Notes under the pieces: model-generated
Told to the model about the DNA's origin: nothing
The model's input: the letters and a program-made list of their open reading frames with translations, nothing else
Databases searched by the model: none
Position numbers and translations under genes: made by a program
Shown here: in pieces, positions 57,641 through 58,242 of the stretch
Layout of the letters: the number at the start of each line of letters is the position of its first letter
Position numbering within the stretch: position 1 is the stretch's first letter
Origin: Nostoc desertorum CM1-VF14
GTDB lineage: Bacteria; Cyanobacteriota; Cyanobacteriia; Cyanobacteriales; Nostocaceae
Assembly: GCA_019359245.1 (NCBI GenBank)
Contig: JAHHHR010000012.1
Location: forward strand, 1 to 58,242
DNA: 58,242 nucleotides
Direction: 5' to 3'

Positions 57641-58242
57641 TTACCAGCCTTTTTCTGTGTTGACATTATCTTTTGTGATCAACTTAACTGGAATCAGAAT
57701 GGTAGGTGACTCAGGTTTTTTACCATTTAAGATGTCGTTGCCAACTTGAACTGCTTTTTGGGCCATTCCTCGCGGATTTTGAGTAGCAGTTGCAGCATAT
57801 AAACTACCTTTAGTAGCGATCGCAGTGATTGCTTCTGGCGCACCATCAACCCCAACAATAAAGAATTCTTTACGTTGTGCTTGGTTTGCTGCTAGTTCTG
57901 CGCCAACCCCACTCGGATCGTTAATAGCAAAAACCGCATCAATCTTCGGAAAGGTTGTCAGCAAATCAGTCATAACTCTGAGTCCTCCATCCCGACTACC
58001 GCCTGCATTCTGGTTTTTAGAAAGGATTTTGATATCGGGATGTTTAGACAATACATTCTCGCAGCCACTAACTCGCTGAATCACCGAGTCCACTGGCGGC
58101 CCATTAACTATTACTACATTGCCTTTACCTTTAAGGCGGTCAGCAATATATTGACAACTAACTTCTCCAGCTTGGACATTATTAGTAGTGATGGTGGCAT
58201 CCACGCCTCCCTCAGCACCTGTGTCTACGGCAACGATAATTG
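57641..58242 (-). CDS. frtA: Sugar-binding protein (FrtA/RbsB-like), partial at right edge
   Basis: At least 200 residues; the 5' part lies beyond the window. The frame is open to the last base, so the apparent GTG at 58204 is internal. The type-I periplasmic fold is visible in VAVDTGAEGG, GKGNVVIVNGPPVDS, FAINDPSGVGAELAAN and FIVGVDGAPEAI. RbsB-type. It is followed by the ATPase gene after 269 bases, the first gene in the transcription order visible here. Confidence 0.88.
   Translation of the reverse strand, partial: IIVAVDTGAEGGVDATITTNNVQAGEVSCQYIADRLKGKGNVVIVNGPPVDSVIQRVSGCENVLSKHPDIKILSKNQNAGGSRDGGLRVMTDLLTTFPKIDAVFAINDPSGVGAELAANQAQRKEFFIVGVDGAPEAITAIATKGSLYAATATQNPRGMAQKAVQVGNDILNGKKPESPTILIPVKLITKDNVNTEKGW

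Noticed and set aside
58202..58204. GTG as the start of the sugar-binding protein
   Set aside because: The frame stays open to the end of the window with sensible RbsB-type sequence (VAVDTGAEGG), so the gene is cut by the edge.

Overview
The window comes from a filamentous, heterocyst-type cyanobacterium close to Nostoc/Anabaena. It carries photosystem II genes (psbB with a 35-codon psbT just downstream), a geranylgeranyl reductase (chlP), the cyanobacterial type of zinc-ribbon Ser/Thr kinase, many HIP1 octamers (GCGATCGC), heptanucleotide tandem repeats (STRR) between genes, and numerous small foldback repeats. No rRNA, tRNA or CRISPR array was recognised. The right end cuts through a sugar-binding protein gene.

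Layout. 1-11.4 kb: a SpoIID/LytB-type secreted protein; a stress cluster (sulfiredoxin, Dps, an HTH protein with a GrpE-like C-terminus); a partner-switching pair (STAS protein and receiver-PP2C phosphatase) that meet tail to tail; a DUF1350 protein; a membrane protein; a secreted pentapeptide protein; an M20 amidohydrolase; and a hemerythrin protein sharing a strong bidirectional terminator with it. 11.7-17 kb: a Ser/Thr kinase followed by an anchored ligand-binding protein, then typA. 17-22.1 kb: an accessory defence/toxin-antitoxin island with a CAP12-like TIR protein, DUF433/DUF5615, an orphan YgiT-type zinc finger, two BrnT-type pairs, a DUF2281-like antitoxin with a PIN-toxin stub, an Uma2 nuclease, and duplicated fossil pieces. 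22-26.7 kb: a membrane pentapeptide protein, a MITE-like element, chlP and an orphan CysA-type ATPase.

26.9-34.6 kb: the most striking block, seven same-strand paralogous genes for small secreted proteins (202-211 residues) with four conserved cysteines, the last being the C-terminal residue. They resemble DUF4360. Several share duplicated spacers, with a conserved inverted repeat about 180 bp upstream of four genes and a conserved stem-loop just after six.

34.6-45.1 kb: a HAD hydrolase with an altered motif I, ribosomal protein S1 with an acidic decapeptide-repeat tail, psbT-psbB, and a family-5 peptide-type ABC importer whose second permease gene faces the others. 46-50.3 kb: a foldback repeat, ten 21-bp tandem repeats and a 1070-residue membrane protein joining nearly identical HEAT-like repeats to a NACHT-type P-loop domain. 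50.5 kb to the end: a sugar uptake locus on the minus strand (binding protein, ATPase, permease, MFS sugar porter, OprB/SLH porin), resembling the frtABC-glcP-oprB genes described for Nostoc/Anabaena sugar uptake.

Functions are assigned from recognisable motifs and context. No database search was run.
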